Shown: one piece after another, positions 18,559 through 27,582 of the stretch
How positions within the stretch are numbered: the stretch's first letter is position 1
How the letters are laid out: each line of letters begins with the position of its first letter
Translations under genes and position numbers: made by a program
Assembly (NCBI GenBank): GCA_965116685.1
Contig: OZ220707.1
Location: 186,001 to 250,000 of the forward strand
DNA length: 64,000 nt
DNA from: Bin80 sp965116685
GTDB taxonomy: Bacteria > Bacteroidota > Rhodothermia > Rhodothermales > Bin80
Direction of reading: 5' to 3'
Notes under the pieces: model-generated
The model's database searches: none
Told to the model about the DNA's origin: nothing
What the model saw: only the letters and a program-made list of their open reading frames with translations

Positions 18559-19611
18559 ATGCGTTACTTGCCCTTCATTTTACTATTATTCACGGCATAT
18601 CAGCCATTTTCTCAGAATATTGCCTATGGAGCGGATTCGGTTCAGGAAATGGCTCCTAATCAACTGATCGGATCAGTTGAAGTGCTGGATGAGGCAATGA
18701 TTGATTTGGTCTCTTCGGATGCACAGTTAGAGGTTCTATCCGAAGGGTTTGTCTGGTCAGAGGGGCCCGTCTGGGTTAGCAATGGAGAGTTCTTGCTCTT
18801 CTCCGATGTACCTACGAATCAAATCTATTATTGGAGTGAGGGCAATGAGGCCCGTGTATTTCTCGAACCTTCGGGCTATACCGGCTCCAAGGAACGAGGA
18901 GGCTCTCTTGGATCAAATGGACTCACACTGGATTCTGAAGGGAATCTCGTGATCACTCAACACGGGGATCGCCGTATTGTTCAATTGGGAGCACTTCTTT
19001 CAGATCCAGAGCCCGTGTACGATACGATTGTTGATCGGTATGAGGGGGCTCGGTACAATAGCCCAAACGATTTGGTCTACCACTCAAGTGGAGCGCTTTA
19101 TTTCACGGATCCACCCTATGGGCTTGATCCTCAAATGGCGGATTCAGCCAAGGAGTTAGAAATTCACGGGGTCTATCGTGTCACGCCGGATGGGACTGTC
19201 ACGCTTCTTGAAGCAGGACTCAGCCGGCCAAATGGATTAGCCTTTTCGCCAGATGAGAAGACGCTGTATGTCGCAAACTCAGATCCAGAAAATGCAATCT
19301 GGATGGCTTATGATGTCTTGCCGGACGGTGGAATAGAGAATGGACGGATCTTTTTTGATGCGACCAGCCTGGTCAAGGAGGGACTTCTTGGACTACCGGA
19401 TGGCTTAAAAGTGGATCTGGCTGGAAATCTATTTGCAACCGGGCCCGGTGGGGTTCTGGTGTTCAACCCTGAAGGAACCCACCTTGGTACGATCAACACG
19501 ACCCAACGTACGGCCAATTGCGCCTTTGGAGATGACGGTAGGACGCTGTATATCACCGCACATGGATATTTATTGCGTATCCCACTGCTTACTGAGGGCG
19601 CGATTCTCTGA
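18559..19611 (+). CDS. Exported SMP-30/gluconolactonase (copy 2)
   Basis: 350 aa with a signal peptide (MRYLPFILLLFTAYQPFSQN). Long stretches match the copy at 15643: QLIGSVEVLDEA, VWSEGPVWVSNGEFLLFSD, YNSPNDLVYHSSGALYFTDP, RPNGLAFSPDEKTLYVANSD, LPDGLKVDLAGNLFATGPGG. All three expected metal ligands (Glu, Asn, Asp) are kept, so both copies look active. Differences gather in the loop after FLEPSGYTG and the region LDPQMADSAKELE, which may tune substrate. The two genes form a tandem pair now separated by the Sel1 segment. Confidence 0.9.
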   Translation: MRYLPFILLLFTAYQPFSQNIAYGADSVQEMAPNQLIGSVEVLDEAMIDLVSSDAQLEVLSEGFVWSEGPVWVSNGEFLLFSDVPTNQIYYWSEGNEARVFLEPSGYTGSKERGGSLGSNGLTLDSEGNLVITQHGDRRIVQLGALLSDPEPVYDTIVDRYEGARYNSPNDLVYHSSGALYFTDPPYGLDPQMADSAKELEIHGVYRVTPDGTVTLLEAGLSRPNGLAFSPDEKTLYVANSDPENAIWMAYDVLPDGGIENGRIFFDATSLVKEGLLGLPDGLKVDLAGNLFATGPGGVLVFNPEGTHLGTINTTQRTANCAFGDDGRTLYITAHGYLLRIPLLTEGAIL

Positions 19612-19722
19612 CATTGATATACTGTGGATTGCCATGGCTTCTATTCTGGGACCATGCAGTGCTTCATACACAGTGTTTCATACATCTATGGGGTGCAACC
19701 TTTTAGCCATATTCGTCCTCAC

Positions 19723-19728
19723 AGGAGG
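19723..19728 (+). promoter_or_regulatory. Strong Shine-Dalgarno AGGAGG for the HAD gene
   Basis: AGGAGG at 19723-19728, 10 nt before an in-frame ATC at 19739. It is one of the few consensus ribosome sites in this window and supports translation starting well upstream of the first in-frame ATG at 19769. Confidence 0.6.
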
Positions 19729-19738
19729 TAAATAAGCT

Positions 19739-20425
19739 ATCGAAGCTCACTCGGCCATATTATTTGACATGGACGGAGTTCTTGTTGATTCCGAACCATT
19801 GCATGAAAAAGCTCAGGATATCGTCTGTAGGCAGTTTGGTTTAGATGTACCTGAGACCGTGACTCCCACGTTCAAGGGATGGACAGAAGATCGGGTCTAT
19901 GAATATATTGCCGAACATTTTGATACTGGTTCTACCACAGTCGAAAACCTTGTTAAAGCAAAACATGTAGCTTTTGCAAGCCTGTCAGATGAGCTCCAAC
20001 TGATTCCGGGAGCCCTGAACCTTGTTCAATTCCTGCATGAGCTGGGTAAGCCCTTGGGCCTAGTAACTTCTGCTACAAAAGCTGATCAGGAGAGGGCATT
20101 CACCAAGTTTGGATTAACCCCCTATTTTTCGTCAGTCACAACGATTGAAGATGTTCGTCTGCCAAAGCCGGATCCCCAGCCGTATCTGATCGCTGCTGAT
20201 CGTTTGGGGATGCCCGCCGAGAAATGTATTGTGATTGAGGATTCGAAGTACGGAATCCTCAGCGCATTACGAGCGGGATGCCATGTGCTGGGGCTAACGA
20301 CCACATTCCCCCATCAAACCCTGCAGGATATTGGTGCGCATGCTGTTTTTCAATCCATTGGAGAGATTGAGATATACCTCAGAACCCTTTTCTTTCCAAA
20401 AATCCATGAAGCCCAGTCTTATTGA
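19739..20425 (+). CDS. HAD-family phosphatase (beta-phosphoglucomutase-like), non-AUG start
   Basis: HAD subfamily I hydrolase of about 228 aa. Motif I is FDMDGVLVDSEP, motif II LVTSATK, motif III with KPDPQPYL and motif IV VIEDSKYGILSA. The first in-frame ATG (19769) lies inside motif I and would remove the nucleophilic Asp. Upstream to the stop at 19733 there is no ATG, GTG or TTG; only ATC at 19739 and ATA at 19757. A consensus AGGAGG precedes ATC 19739, giving (M)IEAHSAILFDMDG, the normal family N-terminus. Either AUC is used as a rare start or the start codon is mutated. Likely acts on a small sugar phosphate in the cytosol. Confidence 0.72.
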   Translation: MEAHSAILFDMDGVLVDSEPLHEKAQDIVCRQFGLDVPETVTPTFKGWTEDRVYEYIAEHFDTGSTTVENLVKAKHVAFASLSDELQLIPGALNLVQFLHELGKPLGLVTSATKADQERAFTKFGLTPYFSSVTTIEDVRLPKPDPQPYLIAADRLGMPAEKCIVIEDSKYGILSALRAGCHVLGLTTTFPHQTLQDIGAHAVFQSIGEIEIYLRTLFFPKIHEAQSY

Positions 20426-20496
20426 GATCATTGCATGAACCATTACCGTATCATGGCTGGAGTACAACAGCCCATAAAATCAAATCGAATGAGTTA

Positions 20497-22647
20497 ATGT
20501 GGCGTATCAACATCTGCTTTATTGTCATCGCTTTATGCGGTTGTACATCCAATCAAAATCCAACAGGTAGCGAAGATTCCTATACGGACTGGTCGGTGTA
20601 CCTGGGTGATGCCACCAGTAGTCACTACTCTACCCTTGACCAGATCAATCAGGATAATGTGGCTGAACTCACATTGGCTTGGGTATACAACTCTGGTGAT
20701 GCCGACAGCACAGGCCGCACCCAAGTACAGTGTAATCCTATCATCGTGGACTCAACCCTGTATGCCACTTCACCAGGATTAAAGGTGCTCGCTTTGAATG
20801 CAGAAACTGGAGAGGAAATCTGGCGCTTTGATCCGTTTGAGGCGGGTGCAGTAGCGGAGGGCCCCGGGATTAATCGAGGTGTGACCTATTGGGAAGGAAG
20901 TGACCAACACGAGTCCCGCATCCTCTATTCTGCCGGATCCAGGTTATTCGCATTGAATGTACTCACTGGAGAGCCAATCCTAACATTTGGCGAAGTAGGA
21001 TCGGTTGATTTGCGCAAAGATCTTGGGCGTGATGTGACCGGACTGGCCGTATCCGCGCGCACTCCTGGGATTATTTATCAACATCTATTGATTCAGGGAA
21101 CCTCCCTATCGGAGGGAATTCGCTCTGCACCCGGCCATATTCGAGCATATGATGTACGAACAGGAGAGATGGCTTGGATCTTCCGTACGATCCCCCACCC
21201 TGAGGAATTTGGATATGATACATGGCCACCAGAGGCCTATCTCTACAGCGGAGGGGCAAATGCATGGAGTGGGTTAAGCCTGGATAAAGAGCGGGGAATG
21301 GTCTTTCTGCCGACGGGGTCAGCAGCCTTTGATTTTTGGGGTGGCAATCGTATTGGAGAAAATATTTTTGCGAACTCCGTCCTGGCATTGGATGCAATGA
21401 CGGGCGAGCGCAAGTGGCATTTTCAGACGGTACACCATGATATTTGGGATCGTGATCTGCCCGCTGCTCCCAATTTAGTTACCGTTATGCATGAGGGGCG
21501 CAGCATTGATGCCGTCGCACAGGTCACGAAAAGCGGCCATGTCTTCCTTCTGGATCGGGAAACCGGGATCCCTCTTTTTCCTGTAGAAGAACAAGAATTT
21601 CCACCTTCAGATCTCGATGGCGAAGAGGCGTGGCCAACCCAACCGGTCCCATTAAAACCGCCCCCCTTTGCACGTCAACGATTTGATGAAGAGGATATCA
21701 CAGACATCTCGCAGGAATCTCACGACTATGTGCTGGAGCGTTTTCGTCAGGTTCGCTCGGATGGGCAGTTTGTACCTCCGAGCGTAGAGGGGACGATCAT
21801 CTACCCGGGATTTGATGGTGGCGCAGAATGGGGTGGTGCTGGGTATGATCCGACCACTGGTATGCTCTATGTCAACAGCAACGAAATGCCATGGATCCTG
21901 ACCATGGTTCCACTCAACCCGGACAATGCCGCTACAGGTGCAGGTTTATATGCACGCTACTGTGCTGGTTGTCATGGATCTGAATTGGAGGGATCCAGTG
22001 GTGACGAGATGCCAGCTTTGACAGGCCTGGAATCCCGAATGACAAAAGATGATGTAAAGAACCAGATCGCGCAAGGGGTGGGATTTATGCCTTCGTTTGG
22101 CTTTCTGAAACCGAACGAAGTATCTGCAATTACGGATTTCTTATTTGATGAAGCAGATCATACTGTAAGCGATACAATCCAAGTCACTGACCCTGAATTG
22201 AGTAACTTCTTCGCCGGCTCTCCGTACGGACATACTGGCTACAATCGGTTTTTTGATCAGAATGGTTATCCGGCAGTCAAACCCCCATGGGGAACATTGA
22301 ATGCAATCAACCTAAACACGGGCACGATTGACTGGTCGGTCCCGCTTGGTGAATTTCCTGAGTTGACGGCCAAAGGCATCCCGCAAACCGGGACGGAAAA
22401 TTATGGTGGTCCGGTGATTACTTCAGGTGGCTTGATTTTTATTGCCGCGACCAAGGATGAACGCTTTCGGGCGTTTGACAAAGATACGGGGGATCTGTTA
22501 TGGGAAACTCAACTTCCTGCGGGAGGCTATGCAACCCCTGCAACGTACGCGGTTGGTGGGAAGCAATATGTGGCTATCGCCGCAGGTGGTGGAAAGATGG
22601 GGACAAAGTCAGGAGACGCCTACCTGGCATTTGCCTTGCCCGAGTAA
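20497..22647 (+). CDS. Lipoprotein PQQ-dependent dehydrogenase with embedded cytochrome c domain
   Basis: 716 aa from ATG 20497, giving a lipoprotein signal (FIVIALCGC). Eight-bladed quinoprotein fold of the glucose/quinate dehydrogenase type: DWSVYLGDATSSHYSTLDQI at the start, LALNAETGEEIWRFDP, WSGLSLDKERGMVFLPTGSA, HHDIWDRDLPAAPNL, and near the end NYGGPVITSGGLIFIAATKD. A class I cytochrome c is inserted between blades, with CAGCH at residues 489-493 and GFMPSFGFL as likely Met-ligand region. The enzyme would oxidise a sugar or alcohol outside the inner membrane and pass electrons through its own haem. Confidence 0.92.
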   Translation: MWRINICFIVIALCGCTSNQNPTGSEDSYTDWSVYLGDATSSHYSTLDQINQDNVAELTLAWVYNSGDADSTGRTQVQCNPIIVDSTLYATSPGLKVLALNAETGEEIWRFDPFEAGAVAEGPGINRGVTYWEGSDQHESRILYSAGSRLFALNVLTGEPILTFGEVGSVDLRKDLGRDVTGLAVSARTPGIIYQHLLIQGTSLSEGIRSAPGHIRAYDVRTGEMAWIFRTIPHPEEFGYDTWPPEAYLYSGGANAWSGLSLDKERGMVFLPTGSAAFDFWGGNRIGENIFANSVLALDAMTGERKWHFQTVHHDIWDRDLPAAPNLVTVMHEGRSIDAVAQVTKSGHVFLLDRETGIPLFPVEEQEFPPSDLDGEEAWPTQPVPLKPPPFARQRFDEEDITDISQESHDYVLERFRQVRSDGQFVPPSVEGTIIYPGFDGGAEWGGAGYDPTTGMLYVNSNEMPWILTMVPLNPDNAATGAGLYARYCAGCHGSELEGSSGDEMPALTGLESRMTKDDVKNQIAQGVGFMPSFGFLKPNEVSAITDFLFDEADHTVSDTIQVTDPELSNFFAGSPYGHTGYNRFFDQNGYPAVKPPWGTLNAINLNTGTIDWSVPLGEFPELTAKGIPQTGTENYGGPVITSGGLIFIAATKDERFRAFDKDTGDLLWETQLPAGGYATPATYAVGGKQYVAIAAGGGKMGTKSGDAYLAFALPE

Positions 22648-22700
22648 CACAACTCGTCCTGTACGGGCAGGTTGGCTGCTGAAATAGAAGATAAAAAATG

Positions 22701-22727
22701 AGCCTTGGGGACCCAACCCCCAAGGCT
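22701..22727 (-). terminator. Rho-independent terminator between convergent genes
   Basis: Perfect 10-bp stem AGCCTTGGGG (22701-22710) / CCCCAAGGCT (22718-22727) with a 7-nt loop. On the minus strand it is followed by a T run (CATTTTTTAT), so it should end the transcript of the DUF1080 gene; it may also stop plus-strand transcripts from the PQQ gene. Confidence 0.82.
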
Positions 22728-22866
22728 CTCACCACTAAACCTAATGGCCAAAGATAGTGCACCGGGACATATTTTTGGTACACGAAAGCACGCGCCTACG
22801 ACAAATCTTCATCTTTGGGCATTCAATCCTGCTTCAATTCACCTGCAAAACTCTACACGTTTTGAC

Positions 22867-23583
22867 CTAAGATGCAGGCAAGGAGCGGATTCGAATATTC
22901 CGAAACCACACCGGATCGCTGTGATCCTGCAGGCAAATATGCCCCACTTTGGTCATTCCATAGTCGGGCATATCAATCCATTTACTCTCTGCAATAGAGG
23001 CCTTCCAGGCATCGCTCCATAACTCATAGGAAACAATCATTTCACCGTTGAGCCAATGCTCAACCTTGGCTCCATCAACGACAATACGTGTCTGGTTCCA
23101 CTCTCCGACCGGATTTACCACATTGGAGGACGGGGCATGCATGTCATAGTTTGCTCCTGCATGACGGTCCGCTCCCTCCCGGGCATCGGGATGCGCGTCA
23201 TTATCCAGAATCTGATATTCCGGGCCAGTACGCCAAGGGTAATCATGTGCTTCCGATACTCTGAACATGATCCCACTATTGCCTGCAGGTGAAATCTTCC
23301 ATTCCAATTCAAGCTCGAAATTTTCGTACCGCTCTTTCGTGATGATATCCCCTCCTTCTCCTTCTGCTGAGAAGTACAGGCCCCCCTCTTCACTGACCTG
23401 CCATGCCTCGGGAATTCCTTCCCCCCCATAGCGTCTCCAATGATCAGCTCCAAGCTCCTGCCAGGACGTATCTGCCATAACAGTTTCCTCAGCGGTTTTT
23501 TCCGAATTTTGTGCCGAAGCGGAATGCGTAACTACAAAAAGTGCACAGGCCATGATACCAGCCATAATGAATCGTATCATCAT
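22867..23583 (-). CDS. Exported DUF1080 (3-keto-disaccharide hydrolase-type) protein
   Basis: 238 aa with signal peptide (ends HSASAQ). Single DUF1080 domain: WRRYGGEGIPEAWQVSEEGG, DIITKERYENFELELEWKIS, AGNSGIMFRVSE, GEWNQTRIVVDGAKVEHWLNG, GHICLQDHSDPVWFRNIRIR. Jelly-roll fold; members hydrolyse 3-keto-glycosides or bind glycans. Downstream of the transporter gene with a 29-nt gap, so cleavage and uptake are probably coupled. Confidence 0.9.
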   Translation of the reverse strand: MMIRFIMAGIMACALFVVTHSASAQNSEKTAEETVMADTSWQELGADHWRRYGGEGIPEAWQVSEEGGLYFSAEGEGGDIITKERYENFELELEWKISPAGNSGIMFRVSEAHDYPWRTGPEYQILDNDAHPDAREGADRHAGANYDMHAPSSNVVNPVGEWNQTRIVVDGAKVEHWLNGEMIVSYELWSDAWKASIAESKWIDMPDYGMTKVGHICLQDHSDPVWFRNIRIRSLPAS

Positions 23584-23612
23584 AATACCAAAAATTTTGT
23601 TTTCAAAATGAA

Positions 23613-24863
23613 TTAAGCAGTTTGAGCTTCTTCAGATTTGCCGTAATCTGCAACTCTGTCATTGAAAAGCATCACGAAAGCCACAGAGAACACGAGCGTT
23701 GCAATCGCAAAGATTGACCAGAATGTCCCCCAGCCGCCGAGGTCTAATTGCCCGTTTTCTCCAAACGTATTGACATAGAGGCCGCTCAACTGGGTTCCCA
23801 AAAAGAATCCGATTCCCTGGGTAAGCAGGACGAGCAAGCCCTGGACCTGGCCACGGACTTCGGGGGCAGTTTTCTTATCAATGTAAATCTGTCCTGTAAC
23901 GAAAAAGAAATCATAGCAGATACCGTGAATAAGAATTCCAATTAGAATGAAATAGTACATTCCTACGCTTGCTCCCAAGGCGAAGATTGCAAAACGAGCA
24001 ACCCATGCAAGCATGCCGAGAAGAAGCATCCATTTTACTCCCAAACGGCGGAAGAAAAACGGAATCAGAAGCATAAACAGAATCTCACTCACCTGCCCAA
24101 ATGCCATCTCTCCACTGGGATTGGCAAATAGACTTGTCCCCTCAAAGAAACCCTCATGGATCGCGGAAAAGTACAGCGGCGCGTAGGGGAAATACGTTCC
24201 AAAAGCGATGAAAATGAGCATGGCTGCCGCAAGAAAGACCACAAAAGATTTGCTCTTTAGTGCATTAAATGCGTCAATACCCGCAATTTGCTTCCAGGAA
24301 GTAGATTGCCCCTTTGATGGTGGCGGTGTGTAGGGAAGCGTAAAACTATATAGGCCAAGAAAGAGAGCGGCGCCTCCACCGATGTAAAGCGGGGTCGCTG
24401 AGGCATCCGCTTTCAGGACATAGCCCATAAATAATCCAATGGCAGCCCAGCCGATTGTCCCAAAGACGCGAACCACAGGGAATTCTTTCTCCTGATTCTT
24501 TAGATGATGAAAGGCCAGTGAGGCAGTCAGTCCAAGGGTTGGGAAATAGCACAACGCATGTAGCCCCAAAAGTGGAAGGAAGAGACTCGTCCCGGCAGCC
24601 ATTGGCATGGCACACATGGCAGCACCAGCGATTAGCATGAGTGCACCTAACAGCTTTTCCGAGTCAAAGAAGCGATCCGCTACCATCCCTAGGAAAAACG
24701 GTCCAATAATACAGGCAATTGGTCCAAGAGCGTAGGCGATCTGGATCCAATCTCCAGTACCAATCTCATTCATATAATTACCCAGGGTAGGTGCCCAAGC
24801 CCCCCAGATAAAGTACTGGACAAACATCATTACGCTGAGGCGTGCAACAAGACCTACATTCAT
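23613..24863 (-). CDS. MFS transporter, nucleoside:H+ symporter (NupG-like) family
   Basis: 416 aa, 12 hydrophobic segments. The N-terminus (LSVMMFVQYFIWGAWAPTLG), GPFFLGMVADRFF and FFVTGQIYIDKKTAPEVRGQ follow the nucleoside:proton symporter family, which in this phylum often transports sugars or glycosides beside DUF1080 hydrolases. Substrate therefore uncertain. A good Bacteroidota -7 element lies about 115 nt upstream; the gene heads the two-gene unit with the DUF1080 protein. Confidence 0.85.
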   Translation of the reverse strand: MNVGLVARLSVMMFVQYFIWGAWAPTLGNYMNEIGTGDWIQIAYALGPIACIIGPFFLGMVADRFFDSEKLLGALMLIAGAAMCAMPMAAGTSLFLPLLGLHALCYFPTLGLTASLAFHHLKNQEKEFPVVRVFGTIGWAAIGLFMGYVLKADASATPLYIGGGAALFLGLYSFTLPYTPPPSKGQSTSWKQIAGIDAFNALKSKSFVVFLAAAMLIFIAFGTYFPYAPLYFSAIHEGFFEGTSLFANPSGEMAFGQVSEILFMLLIPFFFRRLGVKWMLLLGMLAWVARFAIFALGASVGMYYFILIGILIHGICYDFFFVTGQIYIDKKTAPEVRGQVQGLLVLLTQGIGFFLGTQLSGLYVNTFGENGQLDLGGWGTFWSIFAIATLVFSVAFVMLFNDRVADYGKSEEAQTA

Positions 24864-24978
24864 CTCAAATCTCCTGTTGATTGAAAAATAAAAGAAACGC
24901 CGTAGGATCTGTGATCACACGGCGTCTGAAATACACAGAGACAACCATCCCAACTAAAGGATACTGATTCGATCTATG

Positions 24979-24986
24979 CAAATATA
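24979..24986 (-). promoter_or_regulatory. Bacteroidota-type -7 promoter element
   Basis: TATATTTG on the minus strand, exact match to TAnnTTTG, upstream of the transporter start at 24863. No clear -33 TTTG was found at the normal distance. Confidence 0.5.
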
Positions 24987-24999
24987 ATCAAGTTTTAGA

Positions 25000-26856
25000 T
25001 TAATCCTGTGTTGCTATAAATTCCTGGACCCGGCTGACAATGGCTTCAGGCTCATTTCCATCCTCCTCTGCCTGATCAATATCTGTACGCAGGGCGGCAA
25101 TCTCTTCTGCGCTCGCTCCCTGATTCCTTTCCAGCTGGTCCACATGTGCACGCGCGAGAGCGAACGAAGCAGGCCATTTGTAGGTTGGCTGTTTTTGTGC
25201 ATTCAAATATTCGAGTTGCACCGTATTTGCCGCCGCAATCTCGTTTTCCGTCAGAAACTCGCTCGGAATAAGCTCGAAGACATCGAGACCGCGAGCAATC
25301 TCGCTATTGTAGATATATCCATTGTACCAGTAGACCGACCAGCTTCCCCCCATCTCCATTAGATCCGCAGATACGGGCCCACGATCATGGTAGGCAATCT
25401 CAATCACATTGGCAGGATCGGTCCAGTCCGTGATCGAAATCCCACCCTGATACCAGGATTGCACAAAAATATCCCGCCCCGGCACTGGAATCAGAGATCC
25501 ATTATGAGCGACGCAGTTCTCCTGCTCTGTCTGAGGTACGGGAAGCTTATAGTAGCTCTGAAAATGCATCTTATTCTCTTCATCAATCGTGAAATAGGCA
25601 TTTGCGCCCCACTCCATCGGATCTGTTTCACGACACTTGGGACCTCCCCCGCCACCCCACTCATCTGTGAAGAGAATTTTGGAGCCGTCATTGCTGAAGG
25701 TTGCTGAATGCCAATACGAAAAGTTGCTGTCTGCGACGGCATCCAGACGGAATGGATTAATCGGGTCCGAAATGTCAAGAAGAATGCCATAGCCTTCACA
25801 GGCGCCGCCAGCTAAACCAATTTCGGGATACAGCGTGATATCGTGGCACTGATCCGGGCCACGATCCTCATCGGTCCCACCTCCGACCATTGCAGAGAAA
25901 ATGTCTGGAAGAGCTTCACGAAATGCATTGGTATCTGCCGCAGTTGGTTCCGTAATTCCCTCCTGTTCAAAATACGATTCACTCATTGCAGCAACATACC
26001 GATCCGGGAGAATCATCGTGCGCGAACCGATGGATACAACGAACTCCCCACGTGCCCTGGCTTCTTCGAATTGGGCTTTCTCAGCCTCCGTCGGTCCATG
26101 CGAGGGCGCAGCAGTCAGGTCTTCAAAAATTCGCGGAGAACTGACAATCGCTGCCTGTGTCGGATCAGACAGTGGTACCTTGATTACTTCAATCCGAAAA
26201 AGTGCAGACTCGGGATCTTCACCCGGAGACATCCCTGAACATCCAGGCAATTCCTCTGCAGGGCGTACCGGAGCGGATCCAGATACATACACGTAAATAT
26301 TCTCATCGTCTTCCGGGTCCTTGAGCAGCGAGTGGGTATGCGAACCCCGACAGGTCTGGACATTATGGACATACTGTGGATCCAAGACATCCGTAATGTC
26401 AAAGATTCGGATTCCCCGTAGACGATCCGGGCTAACGCTTTCCTGTACGCCCTGCGTTCCACAGTCAAGCCGCCCACCGGTCCCTTCGCCCGAAACAAAC
26501 AGCAGGTTTTCATAGACCGATACATCACTCTGAGATGCAGGACACACATATTCTTTTGCTAGGACAGGGGTTTCAGGGTTGGAGACATCCCATATCTGAA
26601 CGCCATTATAATTGCCCTGGAATACATAATTCCCCTTGAAGGCAAGATCACTGTTTGTTACCCCAATGAAATTTTCAGAGGGAGGAACAGCGGCAACCTT
26701 GTGTAAATTCCAGATTGCCTCTTCTGCGTCAAACAATCCAGCCTCAAGGCCAACGCGTGGGTCATCAAGGACCATAGCCTGCTGAGCAAGGCCAATATCC
26801 GACCGTAACAGGCCAGCAGTCAGGACGGTGATAATAAGAAGGGTGCGGGTATTCAT
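25000..26856 (-). CDS. Exported LVIVD-repeat beta-propeller protein
   Basis: 618 aa with a signal peptide (ends DIGLAQQ). Propeller repeats of the LVIVD type: NYVFQGNYNGVQIWDVSNPE, LRGIRIFDITDVLDPQYVHN, GYGILLDISDPINPFRLDAV, GGISITDWTDPANVIEIAYH. The histidine phrases CRGSHTHSLL and CHDITLYPE suggest metal sites. The C-terminal ~90 residues are helical and charged. Predicted periplasmic or surface protein; no proven activity for the family. Sits 20 nt after the DUF305 gene in one unit. Confidence 0.8.
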   Translation of the reverse strand: MNTRTLLIITVLTAGLLRSDIGLAQQAMVLDDPRVGLEAGLFDAEEAIWNLHKVAAVPPSENFIGVTNSDLAFKGNYVFQGNYNGVQIWDVSNPETPVLAKEYVCPASQSDVSVYENLLFVSGEGTGGRLDCGTQGVQESVSPDRLRGIRIFDITDVLDPQYVHNVQTCRGSHTHSLLKDPEDDENIYVYVSGSAPVRPAEELPGCSGMSPGEDPESALFRIEVIKVPLSDPTQAAIVSSPRIFEDLTAAPSHGPTEAEKAQFEEARARGEFVVSIGSRTMILPDRYVAAMSESYFEQEGITEPTAADTNAFREALPDIFSAMVGGGTDEDRGPDQCHDITLYPEIGLAGGACEGYGILLDISDPINPFRLDAVADSNFSYWHSATFSNDGSKILFTDEWGGGGGPKCRETDPMEWGANAYFTIDEENKMHFQSYYKLPVPQTEQENCVAHNGSLIPVPGRDIFVQSWYQGGISITDWTDPANVIEIAYHDRGPVSADLMEMGGSWSVYWYNGYIYNSEIARGLDVFELIPSEFLTENEIAAANTVQLEYLNAQKQPTYKWPASFALARAHVDQLERNQGASAEEIAALRTDIDQAEEDGNEPEAIVSRVQEFIATQD

Positions 26857-26876
26857 TTGTCTTTCAAGTTTGTGTT

Positions 26877-27524
26877 TCAGTATGCAACTTCAAGATCATC
26901 CAACATCAGTTTCATACGATTAATCTCCGTAATCTGATCAACGTGGATGTCCGAAGCCAATTTATAGGTGTCATCACCAGTGATGGCCCCATCTATTTTG
27001 AATAATTCTCTAACCATGTGGACAGCTCCCTCGTGGTGCATGATCATGTATTCCAAAAACACCCGATCAAAGTCTGCACCCTGGGCTGCTTCAAGCTCTT
27101 TCAGTTGCGCATCGGTAAGCATCCCCGGCATATGTGTTGCGTGATGATCCACACCGTGAATCATCAGAGAGCTTCCTTCAATCATAATATGGGGAACTAC
27201 CTGATCCCGCATGCGAAGCCACTGCTGCATGATCCGGATCTCATCATTCTGAGCGTTAATAATCCGGGCTGCCAGAACTTGAACGGTTGGGCTGGCTCCA
27301 TTAGGCTCTGCAAAGGATGACATAACAACGGCCTGTGCATGATGTGCAATCATGCCCGTCATAAAATCTACGTCCGCCTGTGAGAAGCGCGCAAGTGCAC
27401 TATCTTTGCGGGCCCAGAAAAGTGTTTCTAATTTCTCCGAATCCTGAGCAATGGATGGCGCTGCTACACACAGACCGAGGAAAAGGGAAAATCCGAATCG
27501 AAGCAAAAATTGTTTTTCTTGCAT
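26877..27524 (-). CDS. Exported DUF305 ferritin-like protein
   Basis: 215 aa, signal peptide ending near SIAQDS. Two DUF305 signatures: FMTGMIAHHAQAVVMSSFA near residue 53 and FLEYMIMHHEGAVHMVREL near residue 155. Paired His-His with flanking Met fits a four-helix metal-binding fold (copper in some relatives). Probably co-transcribed with the LVIVD gene, and the two may act together in the envelope. Confidence 0.88.
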   Translation of the reverse strand: MQEKQFLLRFGFSLFLGLCVAAPSIAQDSEKLETLFWARKDSALARFSQADVDFMTGMIAHHAQAVVMSSFAEPNGASPTVQVLAARIINAQNDEIRIMQQWLRMRDQVVPHIMIEGSSLMIHGVDHHATHMPGMLTDAQLKELEAAQGADFDRVFLEYMIMHHEGAVHMVRELFKIDGAITGDDTYKLASDIHVDQITEINRMKLMLDDLEVAY

Positions 27525-27582
27525 AGCCGGTCGTTCAACTGGGAAATTCTGAAAATGTTACAAGAAATCTATCATGAAATGG

